Source of the DNA: Actinokineospora sp. NBRC 105648
GTDB lineage: Bacteria; Actinomycetota; Actinomycetes; Mycobacteriales; Pseudonocardiaceae
NCBI RefSeq assembly: GCF_030269645.1
Contig: NZ_BSTR01000009.1
Location: 62,001 to 126,000 of the forward strand
Length of the DNA stretch: 64,000 bases
Direction of reading: 5' to 3'
Shown here: positions 55,701 through 64,000 of the stretch, in pieces
How positions within the stretch are numbered: the stretch's first letter is position 1
Layout of the letters: the number at the start of each line of letters is the position of its first letter
The notes under the pieces: model-generated
The model's database searches: none
What the model was told of the DNA's origin: nothing
Seen by the model: only the letters and a program-made list of their open reading frames with translations
Position numbers and translations under genes: made by a program

Positions 55701-56678
55701 TCAGCTGGCGTAGGCCCGCAGCTTCTCGGCGCGCTCGCCCTGGCGCAGCTTCGACATGACCTCGCGCTCGATCTGGCGGACCCGCTCGCGGGAGAGCCCG
55801 AAGCGCTTGCCGATCTGGTCGAGGGTGCGCGGCTGGCCGTCGTCGAGGCCGTAGCGGAGCCGGATGACCGACTGCTCGCGGTCGTCGAGGGTGGCCAGCA
55901 CCCTGCGCATGTCGTCCTGCAGCAGGCCGGAGATGACCGCGCTCTCGGCGTCGGTGGCCTCGCCGTCCTCGATGAAGTCGCCCAGCGGGGCGTCCTCCTC
56001 CGAGCCGACCGGCATGTCCAGGCTCACCGGGTCGCGGGCGTGGTCGAGCAGGTCGGCGACCTTCTGCGGGGTCAGCCCGGCCTCCCGGGCCAGCTCGTCC
56101 TTGGACGCCTCGCGGCCGAGCTGCTGGTGCAGGTCGCGCTTGATCCTGGCCAGCTTGTTGACCTGTTCCACCAGGTGGACGGGCAGCCGGATGGTGCGGC
56201 CCTGGTCGGCCATGCCCCGGGTGATCGCCTGCCGGATCCACCACGTCGCGTAGGTCGAGAACTTGAAGCCCTTGGTGTAGTCGAACTTCTCCACCGCGCG
56301 GATCAGGCCCAGGTTGCCCTCCTGGATCAGGTCCAGCAGCGGCATGCCGCGGCCGGTGTAGCGCTTCGCCAGCGACACCACCAGCCGCAGGTTCGCCTCG
56401 AGCAGGTGGTTCTTGGCGGTGAGGCCGTCGGCGATCAGCGCGCGCAGCTCGGCGCGGCGGGCGGGGGAGAGCTGCGGCGCGGTGTCGAGCATGTGCTGCG
56501 CGAAGACCCCCGCCTCGATGCGCTTGGCCAGCTCCACCTCCTGCGCCGCGGTCAGGAGCGCGGTGCGCCCGATCCCGTTGAGGTAGACGCGCACCAGGTC
56601 GGCCGCGGGCCCCTGGGCGTCGAGGTCGGCCTCGTAGTTGAGCTGCTGTTCTGGCTCGCGCTGCTGCGGGACCGTCAT
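55701..56678 (-). CDS. sigB: Group 2 sigma-70 factor SigB
   Basis: 325 residues from ATG 56678. Region 1.2 starts near 24 ([19 protein letters not shown]), region 2 includes [40 protein letters not shown] and [13 protein letters not shown], region 3 follows, and region 4 ends with [20 protein letters not shown] and [20 protein letters not shown]. Length (mycobacterial SigB is close to it) and the lack of a long region 1.1 argue for SigB rather than the primary factor. Likely controls stationary-phase and stress genes. Confidence 0.93.
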   Translation of the reverse strand: MTVPQQREPEQQLNYEADLDAQGPAADLVRVYLNGIGRTALLTAAQEVELAKRIEAGVFAQHMLDTAPQLSPARRAELRALIADGLTAKNHLLEANLRLVVSLAKRYTGRGMPLLDLIQEGNLGLIRAVEKFDYTKGFKFSTYATWWIRQAITRGMADQGRTIRLPVHLVEQVNKLARIKRDLHQQLGREASKDELAREAGLTPQKVADLLDHARDPVSLDMPVGSEEDAPLGDFIEDGEATDAESAVISGLLQDDMRRVLATLDDREQSVIRLRYGLDDGQPRTLDQIGKRFGLSRERVRQIEREVMSKLRQGERAEKLRAYAS

Positions 56679-56718
56679 GATGGCTCCCTCCCCCTGTCGC
56701 GGTGGTTCTGACAGTCAA

Positions 56719-56744
56719 AACGTTGCGGGGTGTGGATTCGTTCC
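56719..56744 (-). promoter_or_regulatory. SigH/SigR-type promoter candidate of sigB
   Basis: On the minus strand GGAAC (56744-56740), exactly 18 bases, then GTT (56721-56719), about 41 bases before the start codon. This fits GGAAT-N18-GTT of the thiol-stress ECF factors, which drive sigB in mycobacteria. Confidence 0.5.
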
Positions 56745-56788
56745 CCGGTTTCCCCACTGTGATGACGCCAAGCGCGAACCCGCGGTTG

Positions 56789-56804
56789 CTCAGGCATACC
56801 TGAG
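56789..56804. promoter_or_regulatory. Palindrome upstream of sigB
   Basis: CTCAGG-CATA-CCTGAG is a perfect inverted repeat about 110 bases before sigB. Its core AGGCATACCT resembles the centre of a DtxR/IdeR iron box at 8 of 10 positions, but the outer bases differ. Other stems follow at 56824-56854 and 56869-56884. Confidence 0.35.
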
Positions 56805-56912
56805 GTTTAGCTGAGAAGTCCGGCGCTGCTGGTAGACCCACGCTCGCAGCAGCGGCTATGGGGTCACATCCACCCGAAGGTGGAACCCCCCCCGTCAACC
56901 GTGTGGGTGAGA

Positions 56913-56935
56913 TGACCGTCCCATGACGACGGTCA
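56913..56935 (-). terminator. Terminator hairpin after dtd
   Basis: TGACCGTC and GACGGTCA form a perfect 8-bp stem with a 7-base loop, 15 bases behind the dtd stop. Confidence 0.65.
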
Positions 56936-56950
56936 GCCCCTAAGGGTTGC

Positions 56951-57376
56951 TCAGATGTCCAGCAATACGGTGAACGGACCATCGTTGACGCTCGCCACCG
57001 ACATCTCCGCGCCGAACCGACCGGTCTGCACTCGGGCGCCCCGGTCCCGCAACCGGGCCACCACCTCGGTGACGAGCGGCTTCGCGTGCTCCGGTCGGGC
57101 GGCCGCGGTCCAGGATGGGCGCCGTCCCTTCCGGGTGTCGCCGTAAAGTGTGAACTGACTCACTACGAGTAGTGGTGCACCGGTGGTGGCGCAGGACTCC
57201 TCGTCGCGCAGCACCCGTAGTTCGTGCAGTTTTCGAGCCATCGTCTCGGCCTGCGCGGCGGTGTCGTCGACGTGCACCCCGAGCAGCACCAGCAAACCGG
57301 GCTCATCGATCCGCCCGACCGCCTCACCCGCGACGACCACGGACGCGCTCAGCACCCGAGCGACTACCGCCCGCAC
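56951..57376 (-). CDS. dtd: D-aminoacyl-tRNA deacylase
   Basis: 141 residues from ATG or GTG at 57376. It removes D-amino acids (and Gly) wrongly attached to tRNA. The catalytic block SQFTLYGDTRKGRRPSW is near residue 73. The cross-subunit motif is NDGPFT; the Gly-Pro that excludes L-amino acids is kept, with Phe in place of the more usual Val. Length is normal. It lies 25 bp behind the methyltransferase gene and is probably co-transcribed with it. Confidence 0.95.
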   Translation of the reverse strand: MRAVVARVLSASVVVAGEAVGRIDEPGLLVLLGVHVDDTAAQAETMARKLHELRVLRDEESCATTGAPLLVVSQFTLYGDTRKGRRPSWTAAARPEHAKPLVTEVVARLRDRGARVQTGRFGAEMSVASVNDGPFTVLLDI

Positions 57377-57401
57377 ACCGGCCCCCGTGCCCGCGCGGTG
57401 C

Positions 57402-58898
57402 TCAAGCGAGTTCCTTGGGCAGCAACATGCCGTGGGTCACCAGGTCGGTCACCACCGGTAGCGCCGCGGCCACCACGGCGTCGGCGGACAGGCCGTGGGC
57501 GCCCGCGAGCAGGCCCAGCAGGTCGGCCAGCGGCAGCTGCCCGCGGCAGCCCGCCAGCAGCGCGGTGACCAGCTCGTCGGTCTCCTGCTGCCAGCCGGGG
57601 CCGTCCGTGCGGTGCAGCCTGCGCACGAGCTCGCGCCAGCCCCCGTCGCCCGGCTCGGACACCCGTTCCAGCACGACCGCGGGCGGGACGACGAACGCCG
57701 TCGACAGCAGCCGCTTGGGGTCGGCGTGGGCGCGCAGCCAGGCCACCCGGTCCAGCCAGCCGCCCGCCTCGGGGCCCAGCGGGTCGTCGTAGGCGTGCCG
57801 CAGGTCCTCGCAGGCCACCTCGGTGTCGCTGTCGGTGGCGCGCAGGGTGACGAACCCGAAGCCCACCCCGACCACGTCGTTCTCGTCGAACCAGTCGAGC
57901 CAGGCGCCCGCCTTCGCCGACCCCTCGGCCGAGCGCGGGTCGATGCCCGCGTCGCGCAGCCAGGTGCCCACGTACATGGCGGGCTCGGCCACGTCGCGCT
58001 GGACGAACCAGGCGTCGACGCCCTCGTCCGGCAGCCAGCCGGTGACCCGCTCCGCCCAGTCCGCACCCCGCCGGTGCAGCCACGACGCCAGCAGCTGCCC
58101 GACCCCGCCGGGCGCGAGCACGCCGGGCAGACCGCGCACGACCAGCTCGCTCGCGTCGTCGCCCGCCAGACCGGAGTCGCGGTAGACGTAGTCCACCCGC
58201 GGTGGCCCGACCACGAACGGCGGGTTGCACACGACCTGGTCGAACCGCCTGCCCGCGACCGGCTCGAACCACGAACCGCGCGCGGTCTCCACGGTCACCC
58301 CGTTGAGCCGGAAGGTGGCCGAGGCCAGCGCGAGGCAGCGCTCGGACAGGTCGGTCGCGGTGATCCGCGCCGCGTGCCTGCTCGCGTGCAGCGCCTGCAC
58401 ACCGCACCCGGTGCCCAGGTCCAGCACCGACCCGACCGGCCTGCGCAGCGTCGCCCGGGCCAGGCTGAGCGAGGCGTGCCCGATGCCGAGCACGTGGTCG
58501 GTGCCCACCGGCGCGCCCGAGTGGTCGGAGTCCAGGTCGGCCAGCACCCACCAGGACCCCTGGTCGTCGCCGTAGGGCCGCAGGTCCAACCCCGCGCGGA
58601 TCTCGTCGCCGTCGGCCACGAGCAGCCCGCTGTGCACCGCCTCGTCCAGGTCGACCCCGCTCAGCGCGGTGCGCACCCGGGCCCGCGGCTGCGCGTCGCC
58701 GACCAGGAACAGCCGGATGAGCGTCCCCAGCTCGGACCCGTCCCGGGTGGCTCGCCTCGCGGGCTCTGGCTCACCTCGCCCGAGCGCGGCGTGCGCCTGG
58801 TCACCCAGGGCCGCCACCACCCCGTCGGCGTCGTACCCGACGGCCAGCAGCGAGTCGTGGAGCCGATCGCAGAACTCGGCGGAGAGGAGCGGGAGCAC
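57402..58898 (-). CDS. N5-glutamine or nucleic-acid methyltransferase-like protein (NPPF type)
   Basis: 498 residues. The first about 150 residues are an actinobacterial extension (DUF7059 type, FCDRLHDSLLAVGYDADGVV). The SAM domain follows with SVLDLGTGCGVQALHASRHA near 158 and the motif IV VVCNPPFVVGP near 226, which marks methylation of an amide or exocyclic amine as in PrmC, RsmC or TrmN6. A C-terminal region of about 200 residues (GVGFGFVTLRATD) is specific to this group. Target unknown. Upstream gene of dtd, so a role around tRNA or translation is possible. Confidence 0.85.
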   Translation of the reverse strand: MLPLLSAEFCDRLHDSLLAVGYDADGVVAALGDQAHAALGRGEPEPARRATRDGSELGTLIRLFLVGDAQPRARVRTALSGVDLDEAVHSGLLVADGDEIRAGLDLRPYGDDQGSWWVLADLDSDHSGAPVGTDHVLGIGHASLSLARATLRRPVGSVLDLGTGCGVQALHASRHAARITATDLSERCLALASATFRLNGVTVETARGSWFEPVAGRRFDQVVCNPPFVVGPPRVDYVYRDSGLAGDDASELVVRGLPGVLAPGGVGQLLASWLHRRGADWAERVTGWLPDEGVDAWFVQRDVAEPAMYVGTWLRDAGIDPRSAEGSAKAGAWLDWFDENDVVGVGFGFVTLRATDSDTEVACEDLRHAYDDPLGPEAGGWLDRVAWLRAHADPKRLLSTAFVVPPAVVLERVSEPGDGGWRELVRRLHRTDGPGWQQETDELVTALLAGCRGQLPLADLLGLLAGAHGLSADAVVAAALPVVTDLVTHGMLLPKELA

Positions 58899-58974
58899 AG
58901 CCGAATGCTGTCACGCCGCACCGCTCCCGATCGGGTGGACCACCCGAAGTCCAGGCCCGATTCGTCCACCGGGG

Positions 58975-59469
58975 TCAGAAGCGGCAGACCAGGTGGTAGT
59001 GGCCCGGAAGCCGGTAGCGGGCGATGATCTCCGCGCCTGCTGTCGTGACCGCGTCCCGGGCGCGCGAAGCGTCGCCAAGAGGGCCCAGCACAGACAAGAG
59101 GCCGCCGGACCGTAAGGGGGTCGTGACAGCGCGCAGCAGCCACGCCGGGTTGTCGGCGTACTGCAGGAGGTCGTGGCACAGCACCAAGTCGAAGTCCCCC
59201 GCGCGGAACAGGTCCGGGGCGTCTTCGGCCGCCGCCTGCACCACGTGCACGACGACGCCGTTGGAATAAGCGCGAACGAGGGCGTCGACCAAGGCCGCGC
59301 CCGCCGGGTCCAGGATGGTGACCTCGTGGCCCAGCACGGCCAGCGGCACGCCCTCCTCGCCGCAGCCCCCCGCGACATCGAGGACCCTGCACGGCGTCGG
59401 TACGTGCCGCGCGAGATTGGCTTCGACCACGGCCCTGCGGGCAGGTGCCTCGAACCCCTCGACCGTCAT
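58975..59469 (-). CDS. SmtA/CmoM-like class I methyltransferase
   Basis: 164 residues from ATG 59469; a GTG/ATG 12 codons upstream is possible but adds a basic tail. Motif I is CRVLDVAGGCGEEGVPLAVL, followed by VTILDPAGAALVDALV, and LVLCHDLLQYADNPAWLL recalls the CHxVLEW motif of CmoM, the tRNA 5-carboxymethoxyuridine methyltransferase. The protein is shorter than that family (about 240-260), so it may be a reduced relative with another substrate. Confidence 0.75.
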   Translation of the reverse strand: MTVEGFEAPARRAVVEANLARHVPTPCRVLDVAGGCGEEGVPLAVLGHEVTILDPAGAALVDALVRAYSNGVVVHVVQAAAEDAPDLFRAGDFDLVLCHDLLQYADNPAWLLRAVTTPLRSGGLLSVLGPLGDASRARDAVTTAGAEIIARYRLPGHYHLVCRF

Positions 59470-59570
59470 ACCCAATCTTTTTACCGGCTGGCGACGAAAT
59501 GTCATCGAGGGTCTACCCGTATGGCGCAGTTGGCCCGCGGGGATGAGAGGATGACAACGGAGGTGGTGTC

Positions 59571-59885
59571 GTGAAGGGCTCCGAGCGGGACGACACCCCG
59601 GTTCTGATCACCGAGGCCGCGCCGTCGTACGAGGACCAGTTCGCCGCGCGCAAGCGCAAGTACATGATCATGATGGGCCTGCGGCTGCCCTGCCTGCTGC
59701 TGGCCGGGATCTTCCACAACACCTGGTGGCTCGCCCTCGGCTTCGTCGCGCTGTCGATCCCGCTGCCCTGGATGGCGGTGCTGGTCGCCAACGACCGCCC
59801 GCCGCGCAAGGCGGAGAAGGTCAACCGCTACCAGCGCGACGCGACCCAGATCGAGAACGCCGACCGTCAGGTCATCGACGGGTGA
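59571..59885 (+). CDS. DUF3099 membrane protein
   Basis: 104 residues from GTG 59571 (GGAGG upstream). Typical start with VLITEAAPSYEDQFAARKRK, two membrane helices (about 33-50 and 54-74, LPCLLLAGIFHNTW and LALGFVALSIPLPWMAVLVA) and a charged tail. DUF3099 proteins are found across actinobacteria; function unknown. The 3' end overlaps the convergent PfkB gene by 19 bp. Confidence 0.9.
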   Translation: MKGSERDDTPVLITEAAPSYEDQFAARKRKYMIMMGLRLPCLLLAGIFHNTWWLALGFVALSIPLPWMAVLVANDRPPRKAEKVNRYQRDATQIENADRQVIDG

Positions 59886-60733
59886 GTCGGCTGAGTCGGC
59901 TGGGCGCCCACCTGGCCCACCGCCCGCGCGCCTGCCGCGACTCCCGCTGCCAACGCCGCTCGCGCTGAACCGCCGGACAACCAGGCGGACAGCAGTCCGG
60001 CGTTGAACGCGTCCCCCGCGCCTGTCGTATCCACGCAGGCGACCTCAAGCGCCGGTACGGATACCATCGACGACCGCTCCATCCACGCGGCGCCCTCTGC
60101 GCCGTACGTCACAGCTACCGCGCCGACCACGTCGAGCAAGCTCTTACCGCCCAGCGCGCGGAACTCGTCCGCGTTGGGCAGCAACAGGTCGACACCGCGC
60201 ACCGCGTCGACGAACGCGTCCCGGTCGCGCAAGAGCGTCACCGACTGGGGGTCGACGGACGTGGTCAGCCCCGCCGCCCGCGCTGCCGCCAAGACCTCGA
60301 CGCCGGCAGCGCGCGATGCTTCGTCCAAGAGCACGTACCCGGACAGGTGCAGATGACCGGCGCCCGATAGGTCCACCAGGTCTGACGCCTGCAACCGGGC
60401 GTTCGCCCCGCGGTCCGGCAGCATGGTGCGTTGTCCGGTGCCGTCTACCAAGACCACTACGCACCCCGTAGACGCATCCGGGTCGACGGTGAACGCGCAG
60501 CACACTCCCCGCGCGGTCAACTCCGCACGCGCTTGCGCTGCCGCGCTGTCCTGCCCGACTCGGGACACCAGCGTCACGCCCACACCCAGCTCGGCCAGCC
60601 ACGCCGCCGCGTTCGCCCCCGCGCCGCCCGCGCTCAGCGTGATCCGCGCGCGCGAGTCGTCCCCGTGCGCGATCGGTCCCGCGTGCCGGGCGATCACGTC
60701 GAGCGCGGTGTCCCCGACTACCACTACCGCCAC
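59867..60733 (-). CDS. PfkB-family sugar or nucleoside kinase
   Basis: 288 residues from GTG 60733. N-terminal GG motif LSAGGAGANAAAWLAELG and the C-terminal signature VDTTGAGDAFNAGLLSAWL with the catalytic Asp. Between them are the usual LLPNADEFRAL and VTYGAEGAAW. The family includes ribokinase, fructokinase and pseudouridine kinase. psuG lies 2.6 kb to the right on the same strand, and such kinases often stand next to it, so pseudouridine kinase is a fair guess, but no residue proves it. Confidence 0.88.
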   Translation of the reverse strand: MAVVVVGDTALDVIARHAGPIAHGDDSRARITLSAGGAGANAAAWLAELGVGVTLVSRVGQDSAAAQARAELTARGVCCAFTVDPDASTGCVVVLVDGTGQRTMLPDRGANARLQASDLVDLSGAGHLHLSGYVLLDEASRAAGVEVLAAARAAGLTTSVDPQSVTLLRDRDAFVDAVRGVDLLLPNADEFRALGGKSLLDVVGAVAVTYGAEGAAWMERSSMVSVPALEVACVDTTGAGDAFNAGLLSAWLSGGSARAALAAGVAAGARAVGQVGAQPTQPTHPSMT

Positions 60734-60828
60734 GTTCGCCGCCCTTCCTGGGAAATCCGTCGCGCGTGCGTCACCAGTAGGGTAGAAATCCCTCTCGGCC
60801 CTCGCCGCACCCCACCACAGGAGTCGTA

Positions 60829-61629
60829 ATGCCGCATGTCCAGGTCGCGCTGGCGGCGGCGGGCTTCCGGCGTTACGCCACCTACCGCCAAGCCGCTCTG
60901 GCGGGCGCGTTCACCAACGTCGTCTTCGGCTTCATGCGCTGCTACATCCTCTTGGTCGTCGCCGCCCAGGCCGGTGGCTCCGTCGGTGGGTACACCGGTC
61001 CACAGCTGGTCAGCTACGTGTGGCTGGGGCAGGGGCTGTTGGCCGTGGTGAACTCCTGGACCCAGTTGGACCTGGCCGAACGGGTCCGCACCGGCGACGT
61101 GGTCGCGGACCTGCTGCGCCCGATCAATCCACTGTGGACATACTTGTGGACGGATCTGGGCCGCGCGGGTTTCGCCATGGTCACGAGGTTCATCGTCCCG
61201 GTTGTTGTCGGCGCCATCGCTTTCGGTCTGTACGTGCCGCGACACCTGCTGACGTACCCGCTGTTCTTGGTGTCAACCGCGTTGGCCGTACTGGTCTGCT
61301 TCGCTTGCCGCTACCTGATCTCGCTGACCGCGTTCTGGATGCTCGACATCCGCGGGGTCACCATGTTCTGGGTCTTCGTCTCCGGCGCCGCGAGCGGCCT
61401 CTACTTCCCACTGGCCATCCTGCCCGGGTGGTTGAGCGCGGTGCTGTGGGTGGCCACGCCGTTCCCGGCGCTCATGCAGGCGCCGCTCGACGTCGCGGTC
61501 GAGCGCGGCGGACTCGCGCACGGTCTGCTGGTGACCGGTGGTCAGCTCGTGTGGGTGGTCTTGCTCCTGCTGGCCTGCCGCTGGGTGCAGCACAACGCGG
61601 TGCGGAAGCTGGTGGTCCAGGGTGGCTGA
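60829..61629 (+). CDS. ABC-2 exporter permease (DUF990 type), first subunit
   Basis: 266 residues from ATG 60829 (AGGAG upstream). Six membrane segments, with the family block LAERVRTGDVVADLLRPINP between the second and third, and GAASGLYFPLAILPGWL later. Forms an export channel with the next permease and the ATPase. TAGGGT near 60777 is a possible -10. Overlaps the next gene by 8 bp. Confidence 0.9.
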   Translation: MPHVQVALAAAGFRRYATYRQAALAGAFTNVVFGFMRCYILLVVAAQAGGSVGGYTGPQLVSYVWLGQGLLAVVNSWTQLDLAERVRTGDVVADLLRPINPLWTYLWTDLGRAGFAMVTRFIVPVVVGAIAFGLYVPRHLLTYPLFLVSTALAVLVCFACRYLISLTAFWMLDIRGVTMFWVFVSGAASGLYFPLAILPGWLSAVLWVATPFPALMQAPLDVAVERGGLAHGLLVTGGQLVWVVLLLLACRWVQHNAVRKLVVQGG

Positions 61630-62431
61630 GTCCGGTGTCGTCGCCGTCTACGCGCGGGTGGTCGGCGCGCAGATCCGCAGCCAGGTCCAGTACCGCGGGT
61701 CGTTCCTGCTCGAGGTGTTCGGCAGCATGGTCACCAACGCGCTCGACGTGGCCACGGTGTTCGTGCTGTTCTCCGTCACCGGGGGCTTGGGTGGGTTCGG
61801 TGGCACCGAGGTGCTGCTGATGGCCGCGCTGTCGGCCGTGTGCTTCTCCTGGGGCGACCTGGTTATGGGGAACTCCGAGCGGTTGCGCGAGTACGTCCGC
61901 ACCGGCATGTTCGACTCGCTGTTGTTGCGCCCGCTGTCCTCCTTGGCCCAGCTGACCGCGATCACCTTCGCCTTGCGCCGGGTGGGCCGTGCGGTGCAAG
62001 GGCTCGTGCTCTACGTCATCGCACTCCTCTTAGCCGACATCGACTGGACAGTCGGGCGCGTGGTCTTGGCCGTGCTCGCGCCGATAGCGGGGACGGTGTT
62101 CTTCGCCAGCCTTTTCGTCGCGGGCGCTACCGTGGCGTTCTGGTGGATCGAGTCCGGTGAGGTCGCCAACGCGTTCACCTACGGCGGGCGCGACTTCACC
62201 TCTTACCCGTCCACGATGTACGGCGGCTGGTTCGGCGATCTGTTCACCCTGGGCATCGGATTCGGCTTCGTGGCCTACTACCCCTCCCTCGCCCTGCTCG
62301 ACCACCCCGACCCGATGGGCGTGCCGAGCTGGCTGCACTGGTGCTCACCCGTCGTCGCCCTCATCGCCGCCTCCCTCGCCGCGCTGTTCTGGCGCGTGGG
62401 CGTCCGCCACTACCGGAGCACCGGATCATGA
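61622..62431 (+). CDS. ABC-2 exporter permease (DUF990 type), second subunit
   Basis: 269 residues from GTG 61622, inside the end of the first permease gene. Same family and layout as its neighbour: about six membrane helices, the block NSERLREYVRTGMFDSLLLRPLSS (in overlapping pieces) matching the first permease's RTGDVVADLLRP, and WWIESGEVANAFTYGGRDFTSY near 195. The two permeases probably form a heterodimer. Overlaps the ATPase gene as ATGA. Confidence 0.9.
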   Translation: MAESGVVAVYARVVGAQIRSQVQYRGSFLLEVFGSMVTNALDVATVFVLFSVTGGLGGFGGTEVLLMAALSAVCFSWGDLVMGNSERLREYVRTGMFDSLLLRPLSSLAQLTAITFALRRVGRAVQGLVLYVIALLLADIDWTVGRVVLAVLAPIAGTVFFASLFVAGATVAFWWIESGEVANAFTYGGRDFTSYPSTMYGGWFGDLFTLGIGFGFVAYYPSLALLDHPDPMGVPSWLHWCSPVVALIAASLAALFWRVGVRHYRSTGS

Positions 62432-63384
62432 TCATCTCGGCCTCGGGCCTGCGCAAGGAGTTCACCGTCACCCGCAAGGCGGGCCGGTTCCGCCGGGAGC
62501 GGCACGTCGTGTCCGCTGTGGACGGCGTCGACTTGCGAGTGGAGCGCGGCGAGCTGTTGGGCTACATCGGCCCCAACGGCGCAGGTAAGTCCACCACCCT
62601 CAAGATGCTCACCGGCGTTCTCACACCAAGCGGCGGAGAGGTGACGGTGTGCGGTATCGAGCCGGTAGCCAAACGCACCACTCTTGCCCGCCGCATCGGA
62701 GTGGTGTTCGGCCAGCGCTCACAGCTGTGGTGGGATCTACCGCTGGGGGAGTCGTTCTCCTTGCTGCGCCACATCTACCGCGTTCCCGCGGGGGACCACG
62801 CGACACGTCTGCGCCAGTGCTCAGACCTTCTTGGTCTGGACGAGTTCATCGAGACCCCCGTCCGCCAGCTGTCTCTAGGCCAACGAATGCGCGGCGAACT
62901 CACCGCCGCCCTCTTGCACGGTCCCGAGGTCTTGTTCCTAGACGAGCCCACCATCGGTCTGGACGTCTTGAGCAAACAAGCCGTACGCGGCTTCTTGGCC
63001 GAACTCGACGCTCGCGGTGACACGACTGTCGTGCTCACCACCCACGACCTCGCCGACATCGAAAAACTCTGCCGCAGACTGGTTGTCATCGACCACGGCC
63101 GAGTCGTGCACGACGGCACCCTCGACGAACTGCACGCCCGCTACCGCTCCCGCCGCACGATCGTCGCCGACCTGGACACCCCCTGGCCCCCGAACCTGAA
63201 GATCCCCGGCGCCGAGGTGACCACCGTCGAGGCCGACGGCCGCCGGGTCACCCTCGCCCTGGACGGACTCGCCGCAGGCCAAGTGGTCGCCGCCCTCGCC
63301 CAAGCCGTGGCCCTGCGCGACCTGTCGGTCCAAGAACCACAGATCGAGGACGTAATCGCCCGCCTCTACCGCGACGCGGACTGA
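62428..63384 (+). CDS. ABC exporter ATPase
   Basis: 318 residues from ATG 62428. Walker A GPNGAGKSTTLKML, signature LSLGQRMRGELTAALLH (Gln-Arg version), Walker B EVLFLDEPTIGLD and H-loop TTHDLADIEKLC. GVVFGQRSQLWWDLP in the Q-loop region is typical for ATPases paired with DUF990 permeases. A C-terminal extension of about 90 residues follows. Substrate unknown; relatives export drugs, viologens or peptides. The 3' end overlaps psuG by 19 bp. Confidence 0.93.
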   Translation: MIISASGLRKEFTVTRKAGRFRRERHVVSAVDGVDLRVERGELLGYIGPNGAGKSTTLKMLTGVLTPSGGEVTVCGIEPVAKRTTLARRIGVVFGQRSQLWWDLPLGESFSLLRHIYRVPAGDHATRLRQCSDLLGLDEFIETPVRQLSLGQRMRGELTAALLHGPEVLFLDEPTIGLDVLSKQAVRGFLAELDARGDTTVVLTTHDLADIEKLCRRLVVIDHGRVVHDGTLDELHARYRSRRTIVADLDTPWPPNLKIPGAEVTTVEADGRRVTLALDGLAAGQVVAALAQAVALRDLSVQEPQIEDVIARLYRDAD

Positions 63385-64000
63385 GCCAGCGCCACCGCGA
63401 CCTCCGCGGCAACCCGCGCGTTGTCGGCCACCAGCTCGGTATTGGCCGTCAGACTCGCCCCACCGCTGCCTTCATGAAAGTGCGCCAACAGCGCGGGCGT
63501 GACGTCCTTGCCCCGGATGTCCCGCTCCCGCACCATCTCCATGCCCTCGCGCAACAGCCGGTCGTGCAGCTCGACATCGAGCTCGAACTCCACCGGCACC
63601 GGATTGACCAACAACACCCCAGCCCCACCGGGCACCTCCCGGTGCGCGGCCACAACCGCCGCCGCCGCCACGGCGGAATCCACCCGCCACGGCACCGAAT
63701 GGGCCGACCCACGCAGGTAGAAGCCGGGAAAGGAATCGGTCCCAAACCCGATCACCGGCACCGACCGAGTCTCCAACACCTCAACCGTCGCCGCGATGTC
63801 CAAGATCGACTTAACCCCGGAGCACACCACCACAACCGGCGTCTGAGACAGCACATCAAGGTCGGCCGACACATCCCACGAAGCCGCCCCGACAGGCGCA
63901 GCCAAGTGCACCCCACCCAACCCGCCAGTCGCGAAAACCCCAACCCCGGCCTGATGAGCGAGCGTGGCAGTACTGGCCACCGTCGTCGCCCCATCACACC
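63366..64000 (-). CDS. psuG: Pseudouridine-5'-phosphate glycosidase, 5' end outside window
   Basis: The frame is open to the right edge (reading CDGATTVASTATLA just inside), so about the first third is missing; 211 residues are visible. The enzyme splits pseudouridine 5'-phosphate into uracil and ribose 5-phosphate. Family blocks: GVGVFATGGLGGVHLAAP, VVVCSGVKSILDIAATVE, VPVIGFGTDSFPGFYLRGS, LLVNPVPVEFELD and LAHFHEGSGGASLTANTELV. The stop lies within the convergent ABC ATPase gene. Confidence 0.95.
   Translation of the reverse strand, partial: CDGATTVASTATLAHQAGVGVFATGGLGGVHLAAPVGAASWDVSADLDVLSQTPVVVVCSGVKSILDIAATVEVLETRSVPVIGFGTDSFPGFYLRGSAHSVPWRVDSAVAAAAVVAAHREVPGGAGVLLVNPVPVEFELDVELHDRLLREGMEMVRERDIRGKDVTPALLAHFHEGSGGASLTANTELVADNARVAAEVAVALAQSASR

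Noticed and set aside
56790..56935. 6C RNA or another known small RNA upstream of sigB
   Set aside because: There are C-runs and stems, but not two hairpins with six-C loops. Only the palindrome and terminator are reported.

Overview
The window is very GC-rich, with GC-biased third codon positions, frequent GTG starts, many 4-bp stop/start overlaps (ATGA, GTGA) and several genes whose start codon sits 5-7 nt behind a -10 hexamer (leaderless transcripts). The gene content (B12-dependent ribonucleotide reductase behind nrdR, WhiB, LexA next to a LysM protein, F420-type oxidoreductase, type VII secretion substrates, IdeR, SigB, DUF3099, DUF4192) points to an actinobacterium. I infer the Pseudonocardiaceae or a close relative; no rRNA or tRNA gene was seen to settle this.

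Layout. 1-8.1 kb: hflX (5' end outside the window), a membrane-anchored beta-propeller-like protein, lexA divergent from a LysM SOS gene with a LexA box at each, then nrdR-nrdJ. 8.1-12.7 kb: a ferritin-like protein, a VOC protein, a quinone-reductase-like MDR enzyme, a zinc metallopeptidase, and a YafY/WYL regulator divergent from a small DUF1579-like gene. 12.7-20.6 kb: a minus-strand operon SNF2 helicase / SWIM protein / DUF2293 protein, a prolyl oligopeptidase and a leaderless LLM oxidoreductase. 20.7-27.8 kb: DUF4139 protein, adenosine deaminase preceded by a putative 25-codon leaderless ORF, a secreted X-Pro peptidase, a DUF4192 protein with a Gly-Pro-Pro repeat, and a decayed anti-sigma-factor fragment. 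27.8-35.4 kb: ideR-galK-galE, then an AcuC-type deacetylase, a small ORF and a GNAT/acyl-CoA-synthetase protein acetyltransferase.

35.4-43.9 kb is the most unusual part. An ECF sigma factor and its membrane anti-sigma factor are followed on the same strand, with only a 20-nt gap, by six genes of type VII (ESX) character: EspC-like, a WXG-containing membrane effector-like protein, an unknown helical protein, a PPE-like protein, EspG-like and YbaB-like. A paralogous sigma/anti-sigma pair and a DUF1996 lipoprotein follow. Both sigma genes carry the same ECF-type promoter (TTCGAACC-N16-CGTGTC). No ESX core machinery lies in the window.

44-54 kb: two divergent thiolases around a perfect inverted repeat, with a carotenoid oxygenase and a double-HxlR regulator; two paralogous lipoproteins that share a second ECF-type promoter; an M23 peptidase; a VOC protein; class I fumarase; a WhiB protein divergent from an XRE protein. 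54.9-55.7 kb is a gene-free repeat tract. 55.7-64 kb: sigB, dtd, two methyltransferases, DUF3099, a PfkB kinase, a three-gene ABC-2 exporter and the 3' part of psuG.
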